A stretch of DNA of 64,000 nucleotides from Acidobacteriota bacterium (GTDB lineage Bacteria > Acidobacteriota > Terriglobia > 20CM-2-55-15), in the NCBI GenBank assembly GCA_022821145.1, contig JAJEEE010000024.1, positions 1 to 64,000 of the forward strand. Direction: 5' to 3'. The number at the start of each line of letters is the position of its first letter. Position 1 is the first letter of the stretch. The position numbers were made by a program, and so were the translations under genes. Below, in pieces: positions 34,890-43,289 of the stretch. The notes below the pieces were generated by a model. The model was not told where the DNA came from. It did no database searches and worked only from the letters and a program-made list of their open reading frames with translations.

Positions 34890-36362
34890 GTGCGCCGCGC
34901 GTTCCGGGCATGCTCCATCGCCGCCGCGGTCCTCGCGAACCTGGGAACCGGGGCCGCGGACACGGTGGTCGAGGCCGTCCGGGCCGGAGACCGGGACGCC
35001 GCGCTGGCCCGGATCGCGGCCGGCGCCGACGTGAACCTGCCGGAGCCCAACGGCACGACGGCCGTTCACTGGGCGGCCTACCGGGAAGACGCCGACATGG
35101 TGGCGCGCCTCGTCGCGGCGGGCGCCGACGTGTCGACGGTGAACGACTTCGGCTCGTCCCCGATGATGGAGGCCGCCGCCAACGGCAACGCCGCCATCGT
35201 TCGACTGCTGCTCGAGGGCGGCGCCGATCCCGAGTCGCCCAATCCCGAGAACCAGACCGCCCTGATGGCCGCCGCGCGCACCGGAAACGTCGAGGCCGCG
35301 GGTCTCTTGCTGGAGGCCGGGGCGGACGTGAACGCGGTGGAGGACTGGGGCGGCCAGTCGGCGCTGATGTGGGCGGCCGCACAGATGCAGCCCGAGATGG
35401 TGCAGTTGCTCATCGACCACGGCGCCGAGTTGGACCGCCGGGGCGTCGACCGCAACTGGCAACGGCGCGTGACGGCCGAGCCGCGGCCCAAGGACCTGGA
35501 CCGCGGCGGTTTCACGCCCTTGCTCTACGCGGCGCGGGAGGGCTGCCTCGAATGCGCGCGGCGCCTCGTGGAAGCAGGCGCCGATATCGACCGGCACGAC
35601 CCGGACCGCACGGCGCCGCTGGTCCTGGCCATCATGAACATGCGGTTCGACACGGCGGCGTACCTGATCGAAGCCGGCGCCGACGTGGACAAGTGGGACC
35701 TCTACGGCCAGTCGCCCGTATACGCGGCCGTGGACCTGGCCACGCTGCCGCGCGGCGGCCGCCCCGACATTCCCTCGACGGACGCCGCGTCGGCCATGGA
35801 CGTGCTGGCCATGCTCCTGGAGCGCGGCGCCAACCCCAATCTGCAGTTGAAGCTCCGGCCGCCCTACCGCAACGTCATCTTCGACCGCGGCGGCGACAGC
35901 GTGCTCTCGACCGGCGCGACGCCGCTGCTGCGCGCCTCCAAGGCCGGGGACAACCCCGAGGCCATTGGCATGCTGCTGGAGCACGGCGCCCTCGTCGACC
36001 TGCCCACCGCGAATGGCACGACACCGCTGATGGCCGCCGCCGGCATGGGGCACGGCGCCAACCCCACGCGCGGCCGTTTCAACACCGAGGATGACGCCTT
36101 GACCGCGCTGCCGCTGCTGGTGGCGGGAGGCGCCGACGTCGACGCGCGAGCCGACAACGGCCGGTCGGCCGTGCACGCCGCCGTCGAGAAAGGCTGGGGC
36201 CGCGTCGTCCGGCTGCTGGCCGAAAACGGCGCCGACCTGCGCGCGGCCGACAACGGCGGCCGCACGCCGATGGACCTTGCCATGGGCAACCGGGGCGGTC
36301 GCGGCGGCCCGGCGCCGCCGAACGAGGCGATGGTCACGCTCCTGGAAGCGCTGACGCGCTGA
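34890..36362 (+). CDS. Exported ankyrin-repeat protein, module copy 2
   Basis: A 490-residue protein starting at GTG one base after the DUF1552 stop, with GGAGG in the end of that gene. It has a signal peptide (MRRAFRACSIAAAVLANLG), then about ten ankyrin repeats (AVHWAAYREDADMVARLVAAGAD, ALMWAAAQMQPEMVQLLIDHGAE and others) along the rest of the protein. Near the C-terminus GNRGGRGGPAPP is a Gly-rich break before the last helix. The motif PRPKDLDRGGFTPLLYAAREGC also appears, nearly unchanged, in the copy 3 ankyrin protein, so these two are close paralogues. Confidence 0.88.
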   Translation: MRRAFRACSIAAAVLANLGTGAADTVVEAVRAGDRDAALARIAAGADVNLPEPNGTTAVHWAAYREDADMVARLVAAGADVSTVNDFGSSPMMEAAANGNAAIVRLLLEGGADPESPNPENQTALMAAARTGNVEAAGLLLEAGADVNAVEDWGGQSALMWAAAQMQPEMVQLLIDHGAELDRRGVDRNWQRRVTAEPRPKDLDRGGFTPLLYAAREGCLECARRLVEAGADIDRHDPDRTAPLVLAIMNMRFDTAAYLIEAGADVDKWDLYGQSPVYAAVDLATLPRGGRPDIPSTDAASAMDVLAMLLERGANPNLQLKLRPPYRNVIFDRGGDSVLSTGATPLLRASKAGDNPEAIGMLLEHGALVDLPTANGTTPLMAAAGMGHGANPTRGRFNTEDDALTALPLLVAGGADVDARADNGRSAVHAAVEKGWGRVVRLLAENGADLRAADNGGRTPMDLAMGNRGGRGGPAPPNEAMVTLLEALTR

Positions 36363-36412
36363 CGGCGTCGGCAACGGAGTAAGGGATTTCCGGCTGCGAG
36401 CGCGGCGACGTG

Positions 36413-36688
36413 ATGTTCATCTTCAAAGACGACGAGGCAGGCTATGCGAGGTGGTTGCTGCAGAACCCGCACGGATTCGTGTTCAACCACTTCGGAGGCG
36501 CTGGCCGACCCGACAACGTTCTCCATCGTGCGTCATGCGTTTTCCTTCGCCGCCCGTCAGATGAGGGCCGCAGAACCGTCGTCGAGAAACGGGTGAGCAA
36601 CGACATCGTCTGGCTCGTCGAGCACTTGGATAGCCTCAGGTCTTCCGCGGGCGGCTGGAAGATCTGCAGCTTTTGCTGTCCCTTCTGA
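36413..36688 (+). CDS. Small protein of unknown function with a C-terminal Cys cluster
   Basis: A 91-residue protein. Its start, MFIFKDDEAGYARWLLQNP, then GFVFNHF, VLHRASCVFL and a terminal CSFCCPF, resemble a small family I have met scattered in bacteria; the memory gives no function. The pattern (HRASC, CxxC near the end) hints at metal binding. A GTG at 36410 is an alternative start; the ribosome site is weak. It opens a short stretch of accessory genes with lower coding density between two module copies. Confidence 0.6.
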   Translation: MFIFKDDEAGYARWLLQNPHGFVFNHFGGAGRPDNVLHRASCVFLRRPSDEGRRTVVEKRVSNDIVWLVEHLDSLRSSAGGWKICSFCCPF

Positions 36689-36877
36689 CACGATTCGAAC
36701 CGAAGTCGTTGTTGTGAAGCAACCACGAGCCACCCGTATGCCGGTGCCGTGGTCGCGCTATCGTCTTGTTGGATGGTCCGGTGAAGCCGGCTGAAGTGGC
36801 CGGGCGGACCCCACACATCGACCCGCCTCCCGGACCCTTCGCGCTGGATCCCGGCTGTTGGTGCTAATGCGAAAAGC

Positions 36878-36906
36878 TTGCCTTGAATATAGCTGTCAGC
36901 TATACA
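36878..36906 (+). promoter_or_regulatory. Promoter of the RelE/XRE toxin-antitoxin operon
   Basis: TTGCCT (36878-36883), a 17-base spacer and TATACA (36901-36906) stand 19 bases before ATG 36926. The preceding 190 bases (36689-36877) hold nothing I can identify. Confidence 0.5.
36888..36904. promoter_or_regulatory. Palindromic operator overlapping the toxin-antitoxin promoter
   Basis: TATAGCTG-T-CAGCTATA is a perfect 8-bp inverted repeat around one central base. It covers the end of the spacer and the first bases of the -10 box. This is the expected position for autorepression by the XRE-type antitoxin encoded by the second gene. Confidence 0.65.
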
Positions 36907-36925
36907 TTGAGTGGACGCGGACGGG

Positions 36926-37207
36926 ATGGCCAGCTACCGGTTGACCATCAGGAAGGAGGCCGTCAAGGCGCCGAGAGGCATGTCGCGCACCGATGCTCGT
37001 CGCATACGCGATGCTCTAGGTAAGCTGGCTCAGGACCCGAGCCGACAAGACGTGGAGATAAGGCCGATGCGAGGCCGGCCGGGCTTTCGGCTGCGAGTCG
37101 GCGATTGTCGGTTGGTTTTCGAGCGGCGTCGGTACGCGCGCGGAATCGACGCGCTGCGGATCGCCCCGCGTGGTGACGTTTACCGAGGATCAGGAAGGGC
37201 GCAATGA
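36926..37207 (+). CDS. RelE/ParE-family toxin
   Basis: A 93-residue toxin of the RelE superfamily. It has an N-terminal beta strand (SYRLTIRKEAVK), two helices (MSRTDARRIRDALGKLAQDPSRQDV), and the core strands IRPMRGRPGFRLRVGDCRLVFERRR and IDALRIAPRGDVYR. Members cleave mRNA at the ribosome or poison gyrase; which applies here cannot be told. GTG 36911 is an alternative start. Its stop overlaps the antitoxin ATG by four bases (ATGA). The toxin comes first, the order typical of HigBA-like pairs. Confidence 0.82.
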   Translation: MASYRLTIRKEAVKAPRGMSRTDARRIRDALGKLAQDPSRQDVEIRPMRGRPGFRLRVGDCRLVFERRRYARGIDALRIAPRGDVYRGSGRAQ

Positions 37208-37557
37208 TCAAACCGCAAGTCATTCTGGACGAGGGCGGCCGCCCGGCGTTCGCGGTCATCCCCTGGCGGCAATACGAACGATGGGCCCGTGCCGACGCCG
37301 AAGCGCTCTACGGCCGGGCCAAGGCGGACGATGGAGAGTCTTTTCCCATCGGCGTTGTGGATCGCCTGCTGGCGGGGGAGAACGCCGTCCGGGTCTACCG
37401 CCAGCATCGGGGAATGACGCAAAAGCGATTGGCCGATGCCGCCGGCATCAACGCGGTCTACCTGTCACAGATCGAAAGGGGGCAGCGCACCGGGTCGGCC
37501 CGGACGCTGGCGGCCATCGCCCAGGCCCTGGGTGTCGATGTGGACGCGTTGATCTGA
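37204..37557 (+). CDS. XRE-family antitoxin
   Basis: A 117-residue antitoxin. The N-terminal third (FAVIPWRQYERWARADAEAL) looks like the short toxin-embracing segment seen in Phd/HigA types. The C-terminal half is a helix-turn-helix of the XRE/HTH_3 type (YRQHRGMTQKRLADAAGINAVYLSQIERGQRTGSA, given here by its ends near residues 62 and 100). It should neutralise the RelE toxin encoded just before it and bind the palindrome at 36888-36904 to repress the operon. Confidence 0.85.
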   Translation: MIKPQVILDEGGRPAFAVIPWRQYERWARADAEALYGRAKADDGESFPIGVVDRLLAGENAVRVYRQHRGMTQKRLADAAGINAVYLSQIERGQRTGSARTLAAIAQALGVDVDALI

Positions 37558-37576
37558 CGATTGCCGGATCCCGGCT

Positions 37577-37876
37577 TCAGCTCCGCGCTGTACGACGGGA
37601 CTCGCGTTCCCGGGCTATGCGTTCGGCCAGAAAAACCTTGAGCAGGGACTGATAGGGTACGTCCTGTTCGTTCGCCAGCGCCTTCAACTCCTCGAGCATA
37701 CCGGCGGGCAGCCGGACCGAGATCGTCGTCGTCGACGGTTTCAGCGCAGGGAACGAGCCCCGCGCGGCCTTGTCCCAATCGAAATAGTCGACAACGTCGT
37801 GTTCGGCCCAGAACTCGCGCTCCCGCTCCTCGGTTCGGAACCGTTGCGGCCTAGTTCTCTTGGATCGGCTGTTCAT
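37577..37876 (-). CDS. CopG/BrnA-type antitoxin, apparently without a working toxin
   Basis: A 99-residue antitoxin of the CopG_antitoxin (BrnA-like) family. It has an N-terminal EEREREFWAEHDVVDYFDW, FPALKPSTTTISVRLP (the ribbon), then helices ELKALANEQDVPYQSLLKVFLAERI (by its ends). ATG 37876 is used; GTG 37882 is an alternative. Normally a BrnT ribonuclease is encoded just upstream with overlapping ends. Here the upstream region holds only the end of one (37851-38003), so this antitoxin may be an orphan that still binds DNA. Confidence 0.82.
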   Translation of the reverse strand: MNSRSKRTRPQRFRTEEREREFWAEHDVVDYFDWDKAARGSFPALKPSTTTISVRLPAGMLEELKALANEQDVPYQSLLKVFLAERIARERESRRTARS

Positions 37877-38003
37877 ATTCACTCCGTTCCCGCCGACTCG
37901 TGTCCCGGGCCGATATGATTCGAATCCGTGTTTCCCGAATCGCGCATACGACGGTCAGCGATCGGCCTGCCTTGGTCTGGCCGAGCGCCGGACATCGTGT
38001 CGC
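37851..38003 (-). pseudogene. Remnant of a BrnT-family toxin gene
   Basis: Reading the minus strand from 38003 down to a TAG at 37853-37851 gives 50 residues that match the C-terminal half of BrnT toxins: ALGQTKAGRSLTVV, RIRIISARDTSRRER and SEYEQP. A stop (TGA, 38006-38004) closes the frame just upstream. In the neighbouring frame HERHDVRR may be the preceding part, so a frameshift is likely. The N-terminal half is missing, because the methyltransferase gene begins at 38130. The end overlaps the antitoxin start, as in intact BrnTA pairs. This fragment is too short to be called by usual gene finders. Confidence 0.75.
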
Positions 38004-38129
38004 TCATGCTGCGCCTCGAGAATCGTGGAATCCGAAGCTGGTAGGATGATGTGGACCGTCGACCGCCTTCGTGTCGACGTCCGGTCCTCCTGTCCGTAAC
38101 GAACGGACACGGGACGTGTTCCGACCGGC

Positions 38130-38816
38130 GTGTTCGAACTCATGAGTCACTCCGTCCGCAGCCATCTGCGCCTCGAGATCGATGAGTACGACGAGACGAT
38201 TCGCAAGTTCATTCCCGGCTACGAGGAGGGATTGACCCGCGCCGCGCGGGAAGTCGCCTCCGTCGGACCGGACGTCGTGCTGGACCTCGGCGCGGGGACG
38301 GGGGCATTGGCCGCGGCGATCCTCGAGCACGACGCCGTGGGCGCGCTGGAAGCCATCGACGTCGATTCGGAAATGCTGGACCGGGCCCGGGTCCGGCTCA
38401 AGAAGTTCGGACGCCGCGCGCGCTTCCGGGAACAGTCTTTCGATGCGGGGCTGCCGGCGTGCGACGCGGTCGCGGCGTCCCTGGCGCTGCACCACGTCCC
38501 GACGATGGAACGGAAGCGCGCAGTCTACGGACGCATATTCCGGGCGCTCCGCCGCGGCGGCGTCTTCGTCAACGCCGACGTGACCGTCAGCGCGGATCCG
38601 TCGGCGCGTGACGCGTGCTACGGAAAGTGGGCGGCCCACCTGGTCCGGTGCGGCATCGAGGAGCGGCGCGCCTACGAGCACTTCGACGAGTGGGCGGCCG
38701 AAGACACCTACTTCCCGCTCGACGAGGAGCTGGCGGTCATGCGTGACGTGGGATTCGACGCGGAATGCGCATGGCGGGACTCCCCGAACACGCTGCTGGT
38801 CGGACGCAAGCCGTAG
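38130..38816 (+). CDS. Class I SAM-dependent methyltransferase
   Basis: A 228-residue cytosolic enzyme with the Rossmann SAM site VLDLGAGTGAL (about 50-60), the acidic post-II position in AIDVDSEML (about 74-82), and the later AVAASLALHHVP and LRRGGVFVNADV strands. The substrate cannot be told; the shape is that of the small-molecule methyltransferase_25/31 type. The GTG at 38130 gives MFELMSHSV; ATG at 38142 is an equally possible start. It is alone on the plus strand and converges with the SGNH hydrolase gene. Confidence 0.85.
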   Translation: MFELMSHSVRSHLRLEIDEYDETIRKFIPGYEEGLTRAAREVASVGPDVVLDLGAGTGALAAAILEHDAVGALEAIDVDSEMLDRARVRLKKFGRRARFREQSFDAGLPACDAVAASLALHHVPTMERKRAVYGRIFRALRRGGVFVNADVTVSADPSARDACYGKWAAHLVRCGIEERRAYEHFDEWAAEDTYFPLDEELAVMRDVGFDAECAWRDSPNTLLVGRKP

Positions 38817-38847
38817 CGGCTTTGGTTGCGCCCGGTACGGAACGCGC

Positions 38848-39702
38848 CTACCGGGCGGCCGGGTTGCCCGTGGGCGGCGGCGCCAGATCCCGTTCGGCGG
38901 GCGGTCCCAGGATCTCCGTCAGCAAGGGCTTCAACGCGTCCGCCCAGACCTGGTAGCCCGCCGCGGACAGGTGCAGCCCGTCGTCGGACACGGAATCCGA
39001 CAGCCGGCCGTCGGCGTCCGACAGGTCCGCGTTGGTGTCGAGGAAACGAACGCCGTCCCCGTCGGCGAAGGCGGCGATGGCCGTGTTGATCGCATCGATG
39101 ACGGGGTTGAACGACGGCCGGTCACGGCGCGGAAACACCCCGGTCAGGACGATGACGGCGTCCGGCGCCCGCGCGCGGCAGGCGTCGACGATGGCCCGGA
39201 TTCCGGCCGTGATCGACGCGACCTGGGCGTCTGCGCCGGCGGCTTCGGTCAGGTTGTTCGTGCCCGCCTGGACGACGATGACCCGCGGGTCGACGCCGTC
39301 CAGCTCGCCGTTCTCTACTCGCCAAAGGATGTTCTCGGTGCGGTCGCCGCCCCAGCCGAAGTTGGCCGCGTTCCAGCCGAAGAAGTTGGCGTTCCAGTTC
39401 TCGAGCAGGGCGGGGTAGTCCAGCGCGCCCCAGCGCCGCGTGATCGAATCGCCCGTGAAGTAGACGTCGATCACCCCGGAGCGGGCCTTGGCGAGCAGTT
39501 CCTCGTGTGCCGTCCGCGAATTGTCGTCCGTGCGCGGCCGCGGAACGTCGCTCGGCGGTACCGCGGCGTTGCCGGCCTGGAGCGCGGCGGCTTGAACGGC
39601 ATGGAAGCCGCCGACGCCGAGGCCGAGCACGGCGAGGAACACGTACAGCATCCGGGTGGGCGCGCCGATCGGCGGATCAGTCCGATGCGAGACCCAGTTC
39701 AC
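38848..39702 (-). CDS. SGNH/GDSL-family exported hydrolase
   Basis: A 284-residue esterase-like protein with all four SGNH blocks: GDSI (S86), the Gly block FGWGGD, GTNN (about 147-150) and DGLH (D241-H244). This supports a Ser-His-Asp lipase/acetylhydrolase, resembling platelet-activating-factor acetylhydrolase-type SGNH enzymes. A hydrophobic leader (MLYVFLAVLGLGVGG) starts at the internal ATG 39651, which may be the true start. The listed GTG at 39702 overlaps the previous gene by 26 bases. It follows a CE15-like esterase gene, so both may act on the same plant polysaccharide. Confidence 0.85.
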   Translation of the reverse strand: MNWVSHRTDPPIGAPTRMLYVFLAVLGLGVGGFHAVQAAALQAGNAAVPPSDVPRPRTDDNSRTAHEELLAKARSGVIDVYFTGDSITRRWGALDYPALLENWNANFFGWNAANFGWGGDRTENILWRVENGELDGVDPRVIVVQAGTNNLTEAAGADAQVASITAGIRAIVDACRARAPDAVIVLTGVFPRRDRPSFNPVIDAINTAIAAFADGDGVRFLDTNADLSDADGRLSDSVSDDGLHLSAAGYQVWADALKPLLTEILGPPAERDLAPPPTGNPAAR

Positions 39703-41110
39703 GTTCCGCCCAGGGTATGAAGTATCGCCAGTTCGGCCCGTCGGTATGCCCGCCGTCGTGCTGCCGCCAGGCGAGGCGTCCGTCCAGGAGGCCGGCGTTG
39801 ACCGGCGGCATCGTGGCCGTCCGGTAGTGCTCGCCGGTTCCGAGGTCGCCGGCGCCCAGCAGCCGGAACACGTCGCCCGCGGCGACGGTCGCCATGTAGC
39901 TGCCCTGCTGATCGAGCCACAGGGCGTCGCCCTGCTCGGGCACGCCGTAGCTGATGAAGACGGGCCGCGGCGCGCACAGCGCGATCAGCGCGTGGGAATC
40001 CACGGGCAGGTCATCGGCGTTCATCGAGCCGAAGTCCGCTTCCGCCGCGCCGTACTTCAGGAAGTTGCCGGCCATCCAGTGGTATTCGGACGATCCGGTC
40101 AGGTTCTCGACCATCTCGCCGAAGTTGCGGCGGTACGGAGAGACGCCGCCTTCGCCGGAGGATCCGATCAGCGCGACGGCGAAGCGCGGTTCCAGGGCCA
40201 TGGCGACGAGCGCCGCCTTGCCGTAGCGGGACACGCCTTCGATGCCGACGCGCGCGGCGTCGATGGAGGGGTCCGTTTCCATGTAGTCCAGAGCGCGCGC
40301 CGCGCCCCAGGCCCACGCGCGCAGCGAGCCCCAGTCGTCGGGCCCGCGGGCCTGGCCCCTGTTGACAAGACCGACGACGCCGCGCGTCAGGCCGGCGCCG
40401 TTGTCGGCCTGGACGCTGCGCGGATCCAGGAACGCGAATCCCCATCCCGCCTCGACGAGCTGCTCCGTGGCGGGCGGGTCCGAGCCGGGGCGCGCGCCGC
40501 GTCCGCCGCGGCCGACCGCCAAGCCCAGGGCCTGGTCGAGGTCTCCTCCGCGGAACATGATCATGACGGGCGCCGGTCGGTCGGCGTCGGCGGGGACGAC
40601 GAGCGTCATCGCGATGCCGACCTCGATCGACGGGTACGCCGAGTTGTCGACGCGGCCGACGAGTTGCCTTCCGATCACGGGCCGTTCCGCGATCATGCCC
40701 CGGTTGGATGCGACGACCGTCCACTCGACGTCCGGAGCGTCGGCGGGAACGCGGCCCACAACCTCGCGCTCGAAGGCCTCGACGATCTCCGGCCGCCTCC
40801 GGTCCCGCCAGTCGTCGGCGCTCTCGACGGGGGCGCCGTCGTCCAGCGTCAACAGGGCGGGCCATTCCGGGAACGGGTTGGCCAGCGATTCGTCGTAGTT
40901 CGCCGGGTTGGGCGCGCCCTCCCGTCCGCTGGGGCCCGGACGCAGCGCCGTGATGCCCAGTTGACGCATCATGTCCCGGTGATCGTCGGCCGTCGTCCAC
41001 TCCAGGGGCGGCGGCAAGGCGGCCGTGTCCTGCGCTACGGCCGGCGCGCCGGCCGCCGCCAACGCGATGACCGCGAACGCCCCCAATCCGGCGCGATGCA
41101 TGCCAGTCAT
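39677..41110 (-). CDS. CE15-like glucuronoyl esterase family hydrolase
   Basis: A 477-residue exported alpha/beta hydrolase (signal peptide ending PAVAQ) with the nucleophile motif G-V-S294-R-Y-G-K. The family run SGEGGVSPYRRN, EYHWMAGNFLKY, LPVDSHALIALCAPRPVF and the likely catalytic His in GGH455TDGPNW also match. The CE15 nucleophile block is normally GCSRNGK, so this is a divergent member. Characterised enzymes cut ester links between lignin and glucuronoxylan. ATG 41110 has CGGAGG at ideal distance. A frame open further upstream runs across the transporter gene and is not protein-like. Confidence 0.85.
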   Translation of the reverse strand: MTGMHRAGLGAFAVIALAAAGAPAVAQDTAALPPPLEWTTADDHRDMMRQLGITALRPGPSGREGAPNPANYDESLANPFPEWPALLTLDDGAPVESADDWRDRRRPEIVEAFEREVVGRVPADAPDVEWTVVASNRGMIAERPVIGRQLVGRVDNSAYPSIEVGIAMTLVVPADADRPAPVMIMFRGGDLDQALGLAVGRGGRGARPGSDPPATEQLVEAGWGFAFLDPRSVQADNGAGLTRGVVGLVNRGQARGPDDWGSLRAWAWGAARALDYMETDPSIDAARVGIEGVSRYGKAALVAMALEPRFAVALIGSSGEGGVSPYRRNFGEMVENLTGSSEYHWMAGNFLKYGAAEADFGSMNADDLPVDSHALIALCAPRPVFISYGVPEQGDALWLDQQGSYMATVAAGDVFRLLGAGDLGTGEHYRTATMPPVNAGLLDGRLAWRQHDGGHTDGPNWRYFIPWAERELGLASD

Positions 41111-41223
41111 TCCGTGATCCTCCGTGTGTGCATCCAGCGTACCCGATGTCGCGCCACGGGGCGAGCCGATACGCGAGGCGGAACGAACGCGTTCCGGCTT
41201 GATGGACTGGCGGGAGACGGCCC

Positions 41224-42546
41224 TCATTGCCCCACCGACCGGACCAGGCGCGGGTAGTGCCGCCCGAGCGTCGCGGCCCTTGCGGCGTACTGCACGTGCA
41301 GCGCGGCCCAGAGCCCGTGGTTGCCGAACGGTGTCAGGAGCCACCAGGACGCCAGGAAGATCGCCAGCGACGCCAGCATCGCGTTCCGCATTTCGGACGT
41401 GCGCGTGGCGCCGATGAAGACGCCGTCGAGCTGGAAGGCCCACACGCCCAGCACGGGCACCGCCGCCGCCCACGGCAGGTAGGCCCGGGCCGCGGCGCGC
41501 GCGCCGGGGTCCGTGGTCAACAGGTCGATGATCAGTGTTCCCGTCAGCAGCCAGAGCAGGGAGATCGACACGGCGAGGCCGGCGGCCCAGAACGTGGCCA
41601 TGCGGGCGGCGGCGGACAGGCCGGCCCGGTCGCGTGCGCCGACGGCGCGGCCGACGAGGGATTCGGTCGCGAACGCCAGGCCGTCCAGGAAGTACGCCGC
41701 GACCGCGATGAAGTGCAGGAGCACGGCGTTGGCGGCCAGGATGACGTCGCCCCCGGCGGCGCTTCGCGCGGTGAACCAGGCGAATACGAGCTCCAGGGCG
41801 AGCGTCCGGACCATGATGTCGACATTGAGCGCCATCAGCCGGCCCAGACGCTCGCGGACCCATATCCGGTCCCGGCGCCACCGCGCCCCGATGCGCCGCA
41901 TCTGGCGCGCGGCGAGGACGATCCCGACAACGGCGGCGATCGTTTCGGCCAGCAGCGTGCCGAAGGCGACGCCCGCGACGCCCCAGCCCAGAATGAGCAC
42001 GAACGCGGCGTCGAGCGCCATGTTGGTCAGGTTCAGCACGAGTTGCAGGACGAGTCCGATTCCGGTGCGTCCCAGGCCGATGAACCATCCGAGCAGGGCG
42101 TAGTTGGCGAGCGTGACCGGCGCCGCCCAGATGCGGATGTCGAAGTATTCGCCGGCCAGTTGCTCGACGCCCGCGCTGCCTTCCAGGAGAAAGAAGGCCG
42201 TTTCGCGGATGGGCCGCTGCAGGAGGATCAGGCCGGCGCCCGCCGCGCCCGCGACGAGGAGCCCCCGGGCCAGCACGGCCGCCGTCTCGTCGGGATCGCC
42301 GGCGCCGGCGGCTTGCGCGGCGAGCCCCGTCGTTCCCATCCGCAGGAAACCGAACGCCCAGAAGACGAAACTGAGGATCAGGGAGCCGATCGCGACGGCG
42401 CCGATGTAGGCCGGATCCGGAAGCCGGCCGACGACGCCCGTGTCGACGACGCCGATCAGGGGCGTCGAGACGTTCGACAGCATCACCGGGACGGCGACGG
42501 ACAGGACCGCCCGGTGCGTCAGCGGTTGACGGATGGCGGTGTTCAA
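41224..42546 (-). CDS. MATE-family efflux transporter
   Basis: A 440-residue membrane protein with about twelve hydrophobic segments and MATE features: AVPVMLSNVSTPLIGVVDTGVVG at the start (by its ends), a long hydrophobic core and repeated GLAVSISLL-type helices. MATE (DinF-like) proteins export small molecules using Na+ or H+. It starts at TTG overlapping the stop of the C26 hydrolase gene by four bases (TTGA), so it is translated with the operon. In this context it may export the product of the preceding enzymes. Confidence 0.85.
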   Translation of the reverse strand: MNTAIRQPLTHRAVLSVAVPVMLSNVSTPLIGVVDTGVVGRLPDPAYIGAVAIGSLILSFVFWAFGFLRMGTTGLAAQAAGAGDPDETAAVLARGLLVAGAAGAGLILLQRPIRETAFFLLEGSAGVEQLAGEYFDIRIWAAPVTLANYALLGWFIGLGRTGIGLVLQLVLNLTNMALDAAFVLILGWGVAGVAFGTLLAETIAAVVGIVLAARQMRRIGARWRRDRIWVRERLGRLMALNVDIMVRTLALELVFAWFTARSAAGGDVILAANAVLLHFIAVAAYFLDGLAFATESLVGRAVGARDRAGLSAAARMATFWAAGLAVSISLLWLLTGTLIIDLLTTDPGARAAARAYLPWAAAVPVLGVWAFQLDGVFIGATRTSEMRNAMLASLAIFLASWWLLTPFGNHGLWAALHVQYAARAATLGRHYPRLVRSVGQ

Positions 42547-43289
42547 TCCGTCCGGCCCTGCCGGAAGAACGCCTTCGCGGCGGTGACGAACGCCTCGAAT
42601 ACGTTCATGCACTGCGCGTCGTCGGCGACGTGCCGCTCCGGATGGAACTGCAGGCCGATTCGGAAGGGATGCCCGGTGTCGTAGAACCCCTCGATCAACC
42701 CGTCGGAGGTATGGCACATGGGCGCCAACCCCTCGCCCAGCGTCTTGATTCCCTGGTGGTGGAAGCTGTTGGCCATGAAGCGGGTCGCGCCCACCCACGC
42801 GTGCAGCGGCGTGCCTTCGACGACGGCGATCTCGTGGCGGTACCCGTCGTAGTTGTCCGGGTCCACGTGCTTGAGAGCGGCGCCCAACTCGTGCCGCACG
42901 TCGCCGTAGAGCGTGCCGCCGCGCGCGATGTTGAACGCGTGGCAACCCCGGCACACGCCCAGGTAGGGCTGGCCTTCGGCGAGAACCCGGGCGATGAGCG
43001 CGAATTCCAACGCGTCGCGCTCCAGGTCGGGCGGCTCGATCAGGTCCAGTGGACTGTCGGCGCCGCCGTAGCGGCGCGTATCGATGTCGTTGCCTTCGAC
43101 GACGAGCAACCCGTGCACGGGTCCGTAGGCGTCGAGACGATCGACGGTTCCCTGGACGCGCGGTATCGGGATCGGTACGCCGCCCCCCGCGGCGATCTGC
43201 TCCAGGTAGGTTTCCTGAACGATGTTCTGCCAGCGGCCCTTGCGCAGGTCGTGGCGCATGACGACGAAGATTCGGGGCGCGTCAGGCAT
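42543..43289 (-). CDS. Class I glutamine-amidotransferase-like hydrolase (peptidase C26)
   Basis: A 248-residue enzyme of the gamma-glutamyl-gamma-aminobutyrate hydrolase group, with the catalytic triad visible as C113 (GVCRGCHAFN), H216 and E218 (FHPERH). The oxyanion region GLLVVEGNDID also fits. PuuD-like members remove gamma-glutamyl groups from amines. It overlaps the aminotransferase gene by eight bases and the transporter gene by four, so the three are translationally coupled. A polyamine-type or other amino-compound substrate is an inference. Confidence 0.85.
   Translation of the reverse strand: MPDAPRIFVVMRHDLRKGRWQNIVQETYLEQIAAGGGVPIPIPRVQGTVDRLDAYGPVHGLLVVEGNDIDTRRYGGADSPLDLIEPPDLERDALEFALIARVLAEGQPYLGVCRGCHAFNIARGGTLYGDVRHELGAALKHVDPDNYDGYRHEIAVVEGTPLHAWVGATRFMANSFHHQGIKTLGEGLAPMCHTSDGLIEGFYDTGHPFRIGLQFHPERHVADDAQCMNVFEAFVTAAKAFFRQGRTD

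Noticed and set aside
36442-36816. Minus-strand 124-codon frame in the accessory island
   Set aside because: Shadow of the small plus-strand gene plus non-coding sequence; no family resemblance.
42547-42954. N-terminal extension of the MATE transporter frame
   Set aside because: It overlaps the C26 hydrolase gene and is Arg-rich nonsense; the TTGA overlap start at 42546 gives a normal-length MATE protein.
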